64,000 nt of DNA from Spirochaetaceae bacterium (GCA_020632655.1 JACKFD010000018.1:38091-102090), one strand, 5' to 3'; positions 21,991 through 31,462 are shown, counted from the first letter of the stretch. Numbers and translations: made by a program. Notes: generated by a model from the letters alone, not told the origin.

Positions 21991-23598
21991 TCAGCGTGAA
22001 GCGGGGGCCTCGGCCGCCGCGAGCTGCGTCGGCGCGTAGCCCTCGAGCTCGGGTGCAAGTCGCGCCCAGGCCGCCCGGAGCAGGGCTTCGGCCGCCTCCA
22101 GATCCGCCCCGCGCCGCCCGACCGCAGTCGTGAGACGGATCGCCAGGACGTGGCGCGGGCGGACGAAGGGGCTGCGATCGAGGGCGAGGGCGTGACGGAA
22201 CGTCTCGCGTAGGACGCCGCGGTCGCGCACGTACCAAGACCACGAGACCAGCGTGCGCACGCCTCGGCGCAGCACCGTCCGCCGCACGATCGGCCCGTCC
22301 GGTCCGAGGGAGACCTCGCCGTCCTCGACGACCGCATAACCACTGTCGGGCCAGGCCAGCCGCGGCGAGACATGCGTGTGTCGGCGCTCCTGCTCGTCGG
22401 CCACGCCGAGATGTACGTCGACGACGCCGGCGCCCAGGGCCACGCGTCGACGCGCGTGCGCGAGATAGCGGACGCTGCCGCGGAACTGGTAGTCCGTGTC
22501 GACCGAGCGCGAGGTCTCCTCGCCGAAGACGCGTGTGAGCAGCCCGTCGGGCATCTCCGCGAGACCCCGATCGTAGGTCCACTTCGGCATCGTCCGACCC
22601 GCGACGAGCATCGCGACGAGCGCCCCCACCACGATCACGAGCCGCAAGGCCTGCCGCGCCGGCGAGTCGCTCGATGCCCGTGCGACGCCGTAGTCGCCGT
22701 CCTCCACGCTCGGCTCCTTCGAACCGAGCAGCCGCTCGAGCAGCACGTCGAGCCCGTACATGATCGTGAGACCGACGAGCAGCATCGCGATCCCCTGCAG
22801 ATTGTGGATCGAGTGGATCGACGAGTGCGGGTTCAACACCAGGGTGACCACGCGCACCCCGTTCGTCAGGAACGCGACGATGGGCGAGAGCAGCATGAGC
22901 AGGGCGGCGTGCAGGCCGCGCCGCTCGAAGAGGTCGATCAGCAGGATCGTCAACATCGCGAGCGTGACGACCGTACGGACGCCGCTGCAGGTCTCGATCA
23001 CGATGAAGGTGTTCTCGGGGCGGAGGATCTGGTCGCCCTGCACGAGGCAGTCGACGCCGATCGCGTTCAGGATCGCACCGGAGTAGGCCGCGGTCGCGAG
23101 CTGGATCGGGAAGAGGACGGCGCCGAGCAGCACGGGCGAGACGGGCAGGGCGAAGGCCAGGAAGACGATCGGCAGCCAGTACGCCCGCAGCGCCGCGAAG
23201 CCGCCGAGCAGCAGCACGCCTCCCGCGAGCAGCCCCATCACGCTCGCGAGCTGCAGATCCGGCGCCCCCGTGTAGGCGCCCCAGGAGTAGAGGGTGAGTG
23301 TCAGGGCGAGCACGAGCAGACCGGGGACGAGCGCGCCCGGGCCGAGCAGCAGATCGCGGTAGTGGCTGCGTCGATAGAGCAGCCAGAGCGCGAGCACGAG
23401 CACGGGTGCGCCCGCCGCCTCGTTCGGCTCGAAGAAGAACTCCTCGCTCTGGACGGCGACCGCCGTGTGACTCGGCGGGAAGAGGAGCGGCGCGTAGACG
23501 AGGCCGACGAGGCCGAGCGCTACGAGCGCCAGCCAGAAGACGGGCGAGCGCACGGCCGCAAGGGCCTGCTTCGACGATCCGATCGTCGCGTCACTCAT
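21991..23598 (-). CDS. xrt: Exosortase fused to EpsI-like domain
   Basis: The protein has 535 residues. Residues 1-290 form an eight-helix exosortase with its catalytic triad: Cys204 in VIETCSGVRTV, Arg249 in FLTNGVRVVTLVLNP and His265 in SIHNLQGIAML. After a short linker, one more helix (LRLVIVVGALVAMLVAG) leads into an EpsI/DUF3485-like periplasmic domain (residues about 330-535). Exosortases cleave the PEP-CTERM motif on the outer face of the inner membrane, like sortases; EpsI domains are usual partners. Its substrates are very likely the two VPEPG proteins 1-5 kb away. No exopolysaccharide polymerisation genes are adjacent, unlike many exosortase loci. The start at 23598 is 47 bp after the citrate synthase stop. 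Confidence 0.93.
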   Translation of the reverse strand: MSDATIGSSKQALAAVRSPVFWLALVALGLVGLVYAPLLFPPSHTAVAVQSEEFFFEPNEAAGAPVLVLALWLLYRRSHYRDLLLGPGALVPGLLVLALTLTLYSWGAYTGAPDLQLASVMGLLAGGVLLLGGFAALRAYWLPIVFLAFALPVSPVLLGAVLFPIQLATAAYSGAILNAIGVDCLVQGDQILRPENTFIVIETCSGVRTVVTLAMLTILLIDLFERRGLHAALLMLLSPIVAFLTNGVRVVTLVLNPHSSIHSIHNLQGIAMLLVGLTIMYGLDVLLERLLGSKEPSVEDGDYGVARASSDSPARQALRLVIVVGALVAMLVAGRTMPKWTYDRGLAEMPDGLLTRVFGEETSRSVDTDYQFRGSVRYLAHARRRVALGAGVVDVHLGVADEQERRHTHVSPRLAWPDSGYAVVEDGEVSLGPDGPIVRRTVLRRGVRTLVSWSWYVRDRGVLRETFRHALALDRSPFVRPRHVLAIRLTTAVGRRGADLEAAEALLRAAWARLAPELEGYAPTQLAAAEAPASR

Positions 23599-23645
23599 CC
23601 CATCCCCCCGATCCCGACCGGTCGACCGCCCGAAGGCGCCCGAGG

Positions 23646-25067
23646 CTACATCGGGTCGCGATGGGTCGCTTCGCGATCGTCGCGGTAGCGCGCACGTGGT
23701 CGCACGAGGAAGCCGGCCTCGTATTGCTCGAGCGAGTGCGCGACCCAGCCGACCGTGCGGCCGAGCGCGAAGAGCGCCGTCGCACTCTCGCCCGGCAGAC
23801 CGAGCGCGCGCGTGATCGCCACGAGCCCGACGTCGATCGATGGACCCCCGAATCCGCCATTCTGCATCGCATCGACCAGCGCGAGCACCGACTGGACCTC
23901 CGGCGCATCGCCCCGCAGCCCCCGCGCGAGATCGACGAGCATGTGGCCCCGCGGATCCGAGTGGGGCGCGTAGATCGGATGCGCGAAGCCCTCGATCACC
24001 TCGCCGCGGCGCTGCCGGTCGTGGACGACCTGCTCGACCCGCTCCGCCGGTCCGGCCTCGACGAGCAACGCGTCGACGCGGTCCGCCGCCCCCCCGTGCC
24101 GCGGCCCCGAGAGCGCGGCCAGCGCCGCCGAGACGCAGCCGTAGACGTCGGCGCCGGTCGAGGCGGCCACACGCGCAGCGAAGGTCGAGGCGTTCAGCTC
24201 GTGGTCGGCGGCCAGCACGAGAGACCGGTTCAGCGCCGCGAGCTCCGCCGGCGAGAGGTCGCGGGCGAAGGCCGCCGCGATCGCCGCGGCCAGGCTCGGC
24301 GCGGCGAGCGAGGCGGCGACCGCCGACTCCACGTCGAGCTCGGGCCGCCCCAGCGCGAGCGCCGCCGCGCAGCGCCGCAGCAGCGTCCGCGAGCGCGCCA
24401 GCACCGCCTCGGGATGCCAGCTGAAGCGCCCCGGGTCGCGCACGGCGAGCAGCGCGATCGCGATGCTCAGGACGGGCAGGGGCCCCGCCCGCTCCGGCAG
24501 CAGCCCGACCAGCCCATCGAGCTCGAAGCCGAGCCCCTCCGGCCGCCACTCCGACGGCAGCGGCCGCTCGCTCCAATCCCCCGTCCAGATGCCTTCCGCC
24601 ACCCACTCGAAGGACCGATCCTCGCGCGCCAGATCGAGGGCCGGCCGGCCCCGGTAGATCGGCCCCTGCTCGACCGAGATCAGCGTGATCGAGCTGTCGA
24701 GCACGGGCTGCCCCTGCCGCAGGGCCGCCGCTGCCACGGGCCCATGCCCCGCCCGGGCATCGCGCCGGGCCCGCAGCCGCTCGAGATCCCGTCGCCGGTA
24801 GCGCCGCGTGCGGCCGCGGCCGCCGGGCACGCTCTGGATCAGCCCGCGGCTCGTATAGGCGTAGAGGGTCGGGAGCTTCACCCCCAGCATCTCCGCCGCC
24901 TCGCGCGCGCTCAGGAACTCGCTCGGCGGGACACGGTCGGCCTCGGCGCCGGCGGACGCGGTCTCCGGCGCCCCGGACTGTGGGGTGGTGGACAGGCGGG
25001 CGGGGACGGCGGCGCGCAGGTCGCGAGGGACCGATCGGGGGTCGGAAAGCGGCGGACGCCGGGACAT
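23646..25067 (-). CDS. Citrate synthase family enzyme with N-terminal helix-turn-helix
   Basis: The protein is about 473 residues. An N-terminal linker of about 50 residues leads to a MerR/excisionase-type DNA-binding domain (FLSAREAAEMLGVKLPTLYA, TRRYRRRDLERLRAR). The citrate synthase domain follows, with LILAADHELNASTFAAR-type first catalytic His (DHELNAS), the second His in GPRHGGA, a GFAHPIYAPHSDPRG oxaloacetate loop and Asp in PSIDVGLVAI. All key residues appear present, so it may be both catalytic and DNA binding; HTH-citrate synthase fusions are known, but their roles are poorly defined. An AT-rich inverted-repeat site in the divergent promoter region (25135-25164) is a candidate target. 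Methylcitrate synthase activity is possible. Confidence 0.85.
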   Translation of the reverse strand: MSRRPPLSDPRSVPRDLRAAVPARLSTTPQSGAPETASAGAEADRVPPSEFLSAREAAEMLGVKLPTLYAYTSRGLIQSVPGGRGRTRRYRRRDLERLRARRDARAGHGPVAAAALRQGQPVLDSSITLISVEQGPIYRGRPALDLAREDRSFEWVAEGIWTGDWSERPLPSEWRPEGLGFELDGLVGLLPERAGPLPVLSIAIALLAVRDPGRFSWHPEAVLARSRTLLRRCAAALALGRPELDVESAVAASLAAPSLAAAIAAAFARDLSPAELAALNRSLVLAADHELNASTFAARVAASTGADVYGCVSAALAALSGPRHGGAADRVDALLVEAGPAERVEQVVHDRQRRGEVIEGFAHPIYAPHSDPRGHMLVDLARGLRGDAPEVQSVLALVDAMQNGGFGGPSIDVGLVAITRALGLPGESATALFALGRTVGWVAHSLEQYEAGFLVRPRARYRDDREATHRDPM

Positions 25068-25134
25068 GGGCGGGGCTCGCGGGTCACGGGCTCGGGGAGG
25101 GGACGACGCAGGCCGGACACGCGCCGACCCACCA

Positions 25135-25164
25135 CATTGATCGAGCGAATCAACTTGATCAATG
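25135..25164. promoter_or_regulatory. Candidate operator: clustered TTGAT half-sites between HTH-citrate synthase and TauE genes
   Basis: An AT-rich island in a GC-rich intergenic region. CATTGATC (25135-25142) and GATCAATG (25157-25164) form an 8-bp inverted repeat. Inside it are AATCAA and a perfect palindrome TTGATCAA (25155-25162). The site lies 68 bp upstream of the HTH-citrate synthase start and 67 bp upstream of the TauE start, where a shared operator would be expected. The binding protein is inferred, not shown. Confidence 0.5.
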
Positions 25165-25230
25165 TTTTCGGCCTTGTCAAGCTGCTGCCCGCCGGACGGG
25201 GCGAGGAGGGACGGGCTGGACCCCACGACG

Positions 25231-25956
25231 ATGCTGATCCTGTGTGCGGCGAGCGTGCTCTCGGCGGGCGTGTCGGCCGTGCTGGGCATGGCCGGGGGCA
25301 TCCTGCTGCTGGCGGTGATGCTGCTCTTCCTCGAGCCGGCGGTCGCGATCCCGATCCATGCCCTCGTCCAGCTCACATCGAACTCGAGCCGCACCTTGAT
25401 CCACGTGCGCTCCGTGCGGCGCGACCTGCTCGGACCCTTCGTGCTGCCGCTCCTGCCCGCCGGCCTGCTGACCGTGCCGCTCGCCCAGCATCTGCCCGGC
25501 GACGGGCTGCGCTTCGCGATCGGTCTCTTCGTGCTCGTCGCGACCTGGCGCAGGTCGTGGCTGCTCTTCGGGCTCGATCCCGGGCGGATCCCGCTCGGTC
25601 CGCGCTTCGCCCTCGTCGGCGCGGGCGCGGGCGCGCTGGGCCCGTTGGTCGGCGCGACCGGCCCCTTCATCGCGCCCTTCTTCCTCGGCCTGGGCCTCGA
25701 CCGCTTCGAGCTGATCGGCACCAAGGCCGCCTGTCAGGCGACCGGGCATCTCGCGAAGCTCGTGCTCTTCGGCTTCGCGGGCTTCGCCTTCCTCGAGTAC
25801 GGCGTCCTCAGCCTGGCGATGGCGGCGTGCGTGGTGGCGGGGACCTGGCTCGGGACGCGGGTGCTCGATCGCCTCGACGACGAACGCTTCACGCAGCTCT
25901 ACAAATGGACGCTGACGGCGGTCGCGATCCGACTCGTCTGGAGCGGGCTCGCCTAG
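25231..25956 (+). CDS. TauE/SafE family sulfite/anion exporter
   Basis: The 241-residue membrane protein has about seven to eight helices. The start at 25231 leads straight into the first helix (LILCAASVLSAGVSAVLGMAGGILLL). It has the TauE/SafE glycine-rich repeats GMAGGILLLA and, in the second half, GPLVGATGPFIAPFF. It includes a conserved HALVQLTSNSSRT between helices and TKAACQATGHLAKL near the middle. Family members export sulfite, organosulfonates or other small anions. An ATG at 25162 would add 23 hydrophilic residues overlapping the operator-like site and is less likely. It is divergent from the HTH-citrate synthase gene, so its anion might be a carboxylate tied to that enzyme; this is speculative. 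Confidence 0.82.
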   Translation: MLILCAASVLSAGVSAVLGMAGGILLLAVMLLFLEPAVAIPIHALVQLTSNSSRTLIHVRSVRRDLLGPFVLPLLPAGLLTVPLAQHLPGDGLRFAIGLFVLVATWRRSWLLFGLDPGRIPLGPRFALVGAGAGALGPLVGATGPFIAPFFLGLGLDRFELIGTKAACQATGHLAKLVLFGFAGFAFLEYGVLSLAMAACVVAGTWLGTRVLDRLDDERFTQLYKWTLTAVAIRLVWSGLA

Positions 25957-25972
25957 CGCGCGTGCGCGCGCC

Positions 25973-25986
25973 GCCGTTCGAACGGC
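25973..25986. other. 14-bp perfect palindrome between convergent genes
   Basis: GCCGTTCGAACGGC lies between the stop of the TauE gene and the stop of the alcohol dehydrogenase gene, in an alternating GC-rich stretch. It could mark a transcript end; there is no T tract. Confidence 0.35.
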
Positions 25987-26034
25987 CGCCCGGCCGCGTG
26001 CGCGACGCGGAAGAGCCTCCGAGCTTGCGGGACG

Positions 26035-27147
<1,113 letters not shown>

Positions 27148-27268
27148 CCCGGTACTCCTTCCTTCTTATCATGCGCCCTGGCGGTCCGTCGACCCGTGGA
27201 CTCCGCATTCCGACCCCGCGCGCGAGGGCGCGCACACGAGACCCGGCGCACGACACTAGCTCGTCGCC

Positions 27269-27934
27269 TCAGAAGCTCGCGAGCTGCGCGCGATCCTCTT
27301 CCAGCACACGGGCGAGCGCCGGCTGCCCCGCCAGCCGGGACAGGAGACCCGCGAGCGCGGGCCAGCGCGCCGCCTCGACCTCGACGTCCGCATGCCCGAG
27401 ATCCGAGAGCGGCGCCCAGACCGACAGCGTCGCGATCGTGATCCGCCCGGCGAGCGCATCCGCGCGCGGGGCGAAGAGCGCCTCGAGCTGATCGAGGACG
27501 GGCGGCAGCAGGTCCTCCGCATGGCGGCGGACGAGGGACTCGTCGACGGGCTGGCCGAAGATCCGTCCGCGGACGACACGCTGGAAGAAGATCGGCGTCG
27601 CCGTGTCGACGAGACGCGTGTCCGCGTATTCCTCCCAGAAGAGCGCCTGCGCCCGTTCGCGTGGATCCGCGGGGTAGAGCGGCGGATCCGGCACGACCTG
27701 CTCGAGGTAGTCACAGATGACCGACGAGTCCGGCAGGGTGAAGCCGTCCGGCTCCTCCCAGACCGGGATCTTCGAGAGTGGCGACTTCGCGAGGAACGCG
27801 GGCTCCATCGCCCCGGGCATCACGTGCACGAGCTCGTACTCGACGCCCTTCAGCGCGAGCGCGCCGCGCACCTTGCGGACGAAGGGCGAGAGGCTCGCGC
27901 CGTGCAGGATCCCGCGCACGCGCTCCGGCGCCAC
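27269..27934 (-). CDS. Glutathione S-transferase
   Basis: The 221-residue protein has a thioredoxin-like N-terminal domain: GILHGASLSPFVRKVRGAL (Ser as candidate catalytic residue), VMPGAMEPAFLAKSPLSKIPVWEE with the cis-Pro, and PDSSVICDYLEQ, the GSH-gamma-glutamyl binding pair. The all-helical C-terminal domain includes FLAGRITIATLS-like DALAGRITIATLSVW. It conjugates or reduces electrophiles with glutathione in the cytoplasm. The gene begins 4 bp after the zinc-ribbon gene, in an algH-zinc ribbon-GST operon, and is followed by the class III dehydrogenase. Confidence 0.9.
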   Translation of the reverse strand: MAPERVRGILHGASLSPFVRKVRGALALKGVEYELVHVMPGAMEPAFLAKSPLSKIPVWEEPDGFTLPDSSVICDYLEQVVPDPPLYPADPRERAQALFWEEYADTRLVDTATPIFFQRVVRGRIFGQPVDESLVRRHAEDLLPPVLDQLEALFAPRADALAGRITIATLSVWAPLSDLGHADVEVEAARWPALAGLLSRLAGQPALARVLEEDRAQLASF

Positions 27935-27938
27935 GGAT

Positions 27939-28325
27939 TCACTCGCCCCCGTTGCATTGGCGCACGATCGTGAAGACCACGAAAGCGATCACCCAGATCA
28001 TGCCGCCCAGCGAGTTCAGCAGTCCCCGTACGAAGGAGGGCGGCGCGTCCTCGACCTCGAGCTCCCGTTCGTTGGGCCCGGGACCATGGATCGTCTGCGA
28101 GAGCGACTTTCCGAGAGAGCTGCCCTTGCGCAGACGGATGTCGGACTCGATCTCGATCGGCGCGACCCGGAGGCTCTCCTCGGCGCCGATCGGAACGGGG
28201 CGGGTCGTCGGCCCACCGCAATGCACGCATCGCTTCGTCTCGACCGGGAACGTGACCCGGCAGCTCGGACAGCGCACCTCGAAGGGCGTGCCACCCGAGA
28301 CCGTGCCGCGTTCGCCGAAGGCCAT
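27939..28325 (-). CDS. Zinc-ribbon protein with C-terminal membrane helix
   Basis: The 128-residue protein has an N-terminal zinc ribbon (VRCPSCRVTFPVETKRCVHCG, two C-x2-C pairs, residues about 19-37). A charged linker follows, then a single C-terminal hydrophobic helix (GLLNSLGGMIWVIAFVVFTIV), so it is probably a tail-anchored inner-membrane protein with the ribbon in the cytoplasm. The start codon overlaps the algH stop by one base (TGATG), showing translational coupling. The function is unknown. The ribbon resembles those of membrane-associated MJ0042-type proteins. Confidence 0.7.
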   Translation of the reverse strand: MAFGERGTVSGGTPFEVRCPSCRVTFPVETKRCVHCGGPTTRPVPIGAEESLRVAPIEIESDIRLRKGSSLGKSLSQTIHGPGPNERELEVEDAPPSFVRGLLNSLGGMIWVIAFVVFTIVRQCNGGE

Positions 28326-28891
28326 CAGTGGATCCCCGCGGTCGAGATCAGCGTCGCCGGGTCGATGTTCATGCCGCGCAGGACGTGCTCCCACATCTCG
28401 TCGCACGGCACGTCGAAGACGACCTCCGGCGAGAGCGGCGCCACGACCCACGCGCCCTGGGCCAGCTCGCTCTCGAGCTGCCCGCCGCCCCAGCCCGCGT
28501 AGCCGAGGAAGATGCGCAGATCGGAGGGCGGCCGCGCCGCCAGCTGCCGCAGCACGTCCATCGAGCCCGCGAAGCAGAGCTCGCCCGCGATCTGCGAGAC
28601 CTGATCGCCCTCGACCTCCGTGTCGAGGTCGTCCTGGAAGAGCAGCCAGCCCGTATTCGACTCGACCGGTCCACCCCAGGACACGTCGGCATCGACCGGC
28701 CCCTTCCACGAGAACTCGAGGCTCTCGCAGAGCTCGCGCACCGAGAGATCGACCTCGCGGTTCAGCACGAGTCCGAAGGTCGAGTCCTCGTCGTGATGCA
28801 CGACGAGCACGACCGAGCGCCGGAAGTTCGGGTCCGACAGCTGGGGCATGGCGACGAGCAGCGATGCGCAGAGCTCGGAGCGGGCAGTCAC
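28325..28891 (-). CDS. algH: YqgE/AlgH (UPF0301) family protein
   Basis: The 188-residue protein starts at a GTG (VTARSELCASLLVAMPQL). It has the AlgH signature: LVAMPQLSDPNFRRSVVLVVHHDEDSTFGLVLNR at the start, VSWGGPVESNTGWLLF in the middle, and LGYAGWGGGQLESELAQGAWV near the C-terminus. AlgH proteins are widespread and poorly understood; in Pseudomonas algH affects alginate regulation. The length is normal for the family. It is the first gene of an operon with the zinc-ribbon and GST genes, and is divergent from the CPBP protease with 85 bp between starts. Confidence 0.93.
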   Translation of the reverse strand: MTARSELCASLLVAMPQLSDPNFRRSVVLVVHHDEDSTFGLVLNREVDLSVRELCESLEFSWKGPVDADVSWGGPVESNTGWLLFQDDLDTEVEGDQVSQIAGELCFAGSMDVLRQLAARPPSDLRIFLGYAGWGGGQLESELAQGAWVVAPLSPEVVFDVPCDEMWEHVLRGMNIDPATLISTAGIH

Positions 28892-28976
28892 GGGCGCAGC
28901 GTAGCAGCCGCCGAAGGCGACGAGCCATCGGCGCGCCGCGGGGCTGCGCCCGACCCCGACCGGTACGCTCGGGCCG

Positions 28977-29603
28977 ATGCGGTCTCCGATCGACGGCCGA
29001 CGCACGGCGCGAGGGCTCGTGCAGGTGCTCGGGCTGGTGGGCACGAGCCACCTGCTCGACGGGCTGTGGCGCGTGGCCTGGCCCGAGAGCGCGGTCGCGA
29101 CGACGACGGCCCTGGCCGAGGCGGCTCCGGCGGCGCCGCTCGCGCGCGCCGGCTGGCTCCTCGTCGGCATCCTCGTCGCGCCCATCGCCGAGGAGCTGGC
29201 CTTCCGGGGCGGGCTGATGGCCGTCCTGCGCCGCGTCGCGGGACCGGCGGCCGCGATCGGCGTGAGCGCGCTCGCCTTCGGCCTCGTCCACGCGGGTCCG
29301 GCCCACGCCCTCGCCGCAACGCTGCTGGGGCTGCAGCTCGGGGCGATGCGCCATGTCCACGGGCTGACACTCGCGATCGTCGCCCACGTCGCCAACAACG
29401 CGCTCGCCTTCGGCCTCGCGCTCGGCCCGGGCGCGCGGGCGGCAGGAGGGCTCGCAGGACCGCAGGCGATCGGCGCACTCGTGCTCGCGGCCGCGGCGAG
29501 CGGCATCGCGTGGGCAATGCTCGCGCAGGCGCTGCGCAGCGTGCCGCCGCCCCCGTCCGGACCGACCGGCCCCCTTCAGCCCCTCCGCGATGTGACCGAA
29601 TGA
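28977..29603 (+). CDS. CPBP family intramembrane glutamic metalloprotease
   Basis: The 208-residue membrane protein carries the three CAAX-protease/CPBP motifs: EELAFRGG (EExxxR, about residue 72), FGLVHAGPAH (FxxxH) and HVANNALAF (HxxxN/D). These lie in helices forming the Rce1-like active site. In bacteria these proteins process peptides or act in immunity and maturation; the substrate is unknown. The protein has a short basic N-terminus and a proline-rich C-terminal tail. It precedes the PilZ gene by about 55 bp. Confidence 0.85.
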   Translation: MRSPIDGRRTARGLVQVLGLVGTSHLLDGLWRVAWPESAVATTTALAEAAPAAPLARAGWLLVGILVAPIAEELAFRGGLMAVLRRVAGPAAAIGVSALAFGLVHAGPAHALAATLLGLQLGAMRHVHGLTLAIVAHVANNALAFGLALGPGARAAGGLAGPQAIGALVLAAAASGIAWAMLAQALRSVPPPPSGPTGPLQPLRDVTE

Positions 29604-29658
29604 CCGGGCATCCGTTGCGGCCGTCCCCCCGACCGCTCGCACGAATCCGGAGAGCGTG

Positions 29659-30915
29659 ATGAGCCAGCAAGCCACGTCCCCGGGCATCCTCTTGGTGGAC
29701 GACGGCGAGCTCGACGAGGTCGCCCACGTTCTCGATGCCCAGAACCTCGCCTACGAGCGACTTCGCGGGGGCCAGATCCCGGCTGAGATCGCCCCGCCCC
29801 GCGACCTCCTGATCGTGACGCCGCGCCGGCTCGAACGGGTCCGGCCCGGCAGCCCCGCCGACGCGCCCAGCGGACGCCCGCTTCGCATCATCGCCGTGAC
29901 CGAGGACTCGCCCGCCATGCGCCGGCGCATGCGACGCGCGGGACTGCATCTGCTCGTACGCGTGCCGGCGGACGCCGAGATCTGGCGGCTGCTCGTCGCG
30001 CGCGCGCTCTACCACGGCGCCGAGCGACGGGCCGACACGCGCGTGACGGTCGGATCCCCGATCGACTTCGCCGGCACGACGAGTGGCGCCAAGCCGATCT
30101 CGGCCACGCTCGTCGACCTCTCGAATCGTGGCTGCCGCATCCGCACCGGGTCGCCGTCCGCATTCAGCGAGCACGTCGCCTTCACGCTGCCCGCGAGCCT
30201 GCTCGAGGGTCACGACGACGGCCCCCTCAGCCTCTCCGGCCGCGTCGTGCGCGTCGCGACGGACGCCGAGACGGGCCAGCGTACGCTCGCCATCGTCTTC
30301 GACGCCGATCTCTCCGAGGAGATGCGCACCCGACTGACGGCGCTCATCAACCTCTGGGCGGCGGGCCCGCACTCGATGCCGGACGCCGCGACGCAGGCCG
30401 AGCCCGCGATCCCGCCCTGCCAGCTGGCCTCGCTCCCGGACCTGGTCCTCGACGACGAGACGGATCCGCCGATCTCGGCGCGGGGCGAGATCCGCTTCGC
30501 ACTCGAGGGCGCAAGCACCGAGCCACAAGCGAGTCCCACGCCGGAGCGTCGCGCGGCGCCGCGCGGCGCGTATCCCGCGACGATGGTCGCGAACGGCGCG
30601 GCCGGACCGCTCGTGCTGATCGGCCGCGACCTCTCCCGCCGCGGCATGCGCATCGAGCGCCACGTCGACCTCGCGCTCGGCGATCGCTATCGCATCGCGC
30701 TGCGCGGGCCCGGTCGCGTCGAGCCCTTCGTCGTGAGCGCGACCGTCGCACGCGACGACGGTGACGACGGCTTCGGCCTCGTCTTCGACCCGGTCGATCG
30801 CGCAACGGCCCAGGCTCTCGAGAAGCTGGTCGCCTGCCTGCCCGACGTCGAGTCCCTCGCGGAGGGCGAGATCGGCGGACTCGGGGCGGTGCTTTCCGAG
30901 ATCGTCCCGGAGTAG
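29659..30915 (+). CDS. Receiver-like domain plus two PilZ c-di-GMP-binding domains
   Basis: The protein is 418 residues, with an alternative GTG start three bases earlier. Residues 1-115 look like a degenerate receiver domain (GILLVDDGELDEVAHVL, LLIVTPRRL, RIIAVTEDSPAMRRRMRRAG), lacking a clear phosphoacceptor Asp. A first PilZ domain has RRADTR and ATLVDLSNRGCRI. After a linker with acidic and Pro residues, a second has ERRAAPR and GRDLSRRGMRIE. Both keep the RxxxR and D/NxSxxG binding motifs, so each could bind c-di-GMP. Together with the GGDEF-EAL protein at 40961 and the pilin at 31594, it may tie c-di-GMP to pili or surface behaviour. A terminator follows at 30955. Confidence 0.85.
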   Translation: MSQQATSPGILLVDDGELDEVAHVLDAQNLAYERLRGGQIPAEIAPPRDLLIVTPRRLERVRPGSPADAPSGRPLRIIAVTEDSPAMRRRMRRAGLHLLVRVPADAEIWRLLVARALYHGAERRADTRVTVGSPIDFAGTTSGAKPISATLVDLSNRGCRIRTGSPSAFSEHVAFTLPASLLEGHDDGPLSLSGRVVRVATDAETGQRTLAIVFDADLSEEMRTRLTALINLWAAGPHSMPDAATQAEPAIPPCQLASLPDLVLDDETDPPISARGEIRFALEGASTEPQASPTPERRAAPRGAYPATMVANGAAGPLVLIGRDLSRRGMRIERHVDLALGDRYRIALRGPGRVEPFVVSATVARDDGDDGFGLVFDPVDRATAQALEKLVACLPDVESLAEGEIGGLGAVLSEIVPE

Positions 30916-30954
30916 AGCGCGCCCTCAGACCTGGTGGAGGCCGTGCCAGGCGAT

Positions 30955-30980
30955 CGGGCCGCAACCGGTCCCGTTTTTTT
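30955..30980 (+). terminator. Rho-independent terminator after the PilZ gene
   Basis: CGGGCCG pairs with CGG-T-CCCG (one bulged T) around a CAAC loop, followed directly by seven T. It lies 40 bp after the PilZ stop. Confidence 0.8.
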
Positions 30981-31030
30981 GATTCCGGGCGGCCGGTCTG
31001 CCAAGATGGGGCCAATCGAGGAGATGCCCT

Positions 31031-31462
31031 GTGAGTGACGAGACGAGCCCCCTGGCCGAGATCGCGGTCGACCAGGACAACCTCTACCGCGAAGAGAGCT
31101 TCACCGACCTGAAGGTCGCGTCGATCCGGCGCCTCACGCCGATCCGACGCGACGGCAGTGACGACCCCGGACGACCGGCCCTCTTCATCGGCGAGACGAC
31201 GCTGATGTCCGCGCGCGGGCCGCTGCCGATCAACTGTCCGATCGAGGCGACGACGCTGCAGGAGGCCTTCGAGGCCTTCCCGAAGGCCGTCCAGAACGCA
31301 ATCGAGCGCCTGATGGAGGAGGCCCGGGAGCTCCAGCGCCAGGAGGCGAGCCGCATCGTCGTGCCCGGCCAGGGCCCGGGCGGGCTCGGTGGGCCCGGCG
31401 GCTTCGGCGGCGGCCCGATGGGCGGCATGCCGGGTCCGGGCGGCGGGCGCATCATCGGCTGA
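31031..31462 (+). CDS. Hypothetical acidic cytosolic protein with Gly-rich tail
   Basis: The 143-residue protein starts at GTG with GAGGAG 7 bases upstream. Residues 1-100 form a compact mixed fold: VDQDNLYREESFTDLKVASI, then LTPIRRDG, ALFIGETTLMSARGPLPI, and a helical stretch LQEAFEAFPKAVQNAIERLMEEARELQR. The last 30 residues are Gly/Pro/Met-rich (GPGGLGGPGGFGGGPMGG). There is no signal or membrane helix. I do not recognise the family. It is preceded by a terminator and shares a bidirectional terminator with the convergent pilin gene, so it is a single-gene unit. Confidence 0.75.
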   Translation: MSDETSPLAEIAVDQDNLYREESFTDLKVASIRRLTPIRRDGSDDPGRPALFIGETTLMSARGPLPINCPIEATTLQEAFEAFPKAVQNAIERLMEEARELQRQEASRIVVPGQGPGGLGGPGGFGGGPMGGMPGPGGGRIIG

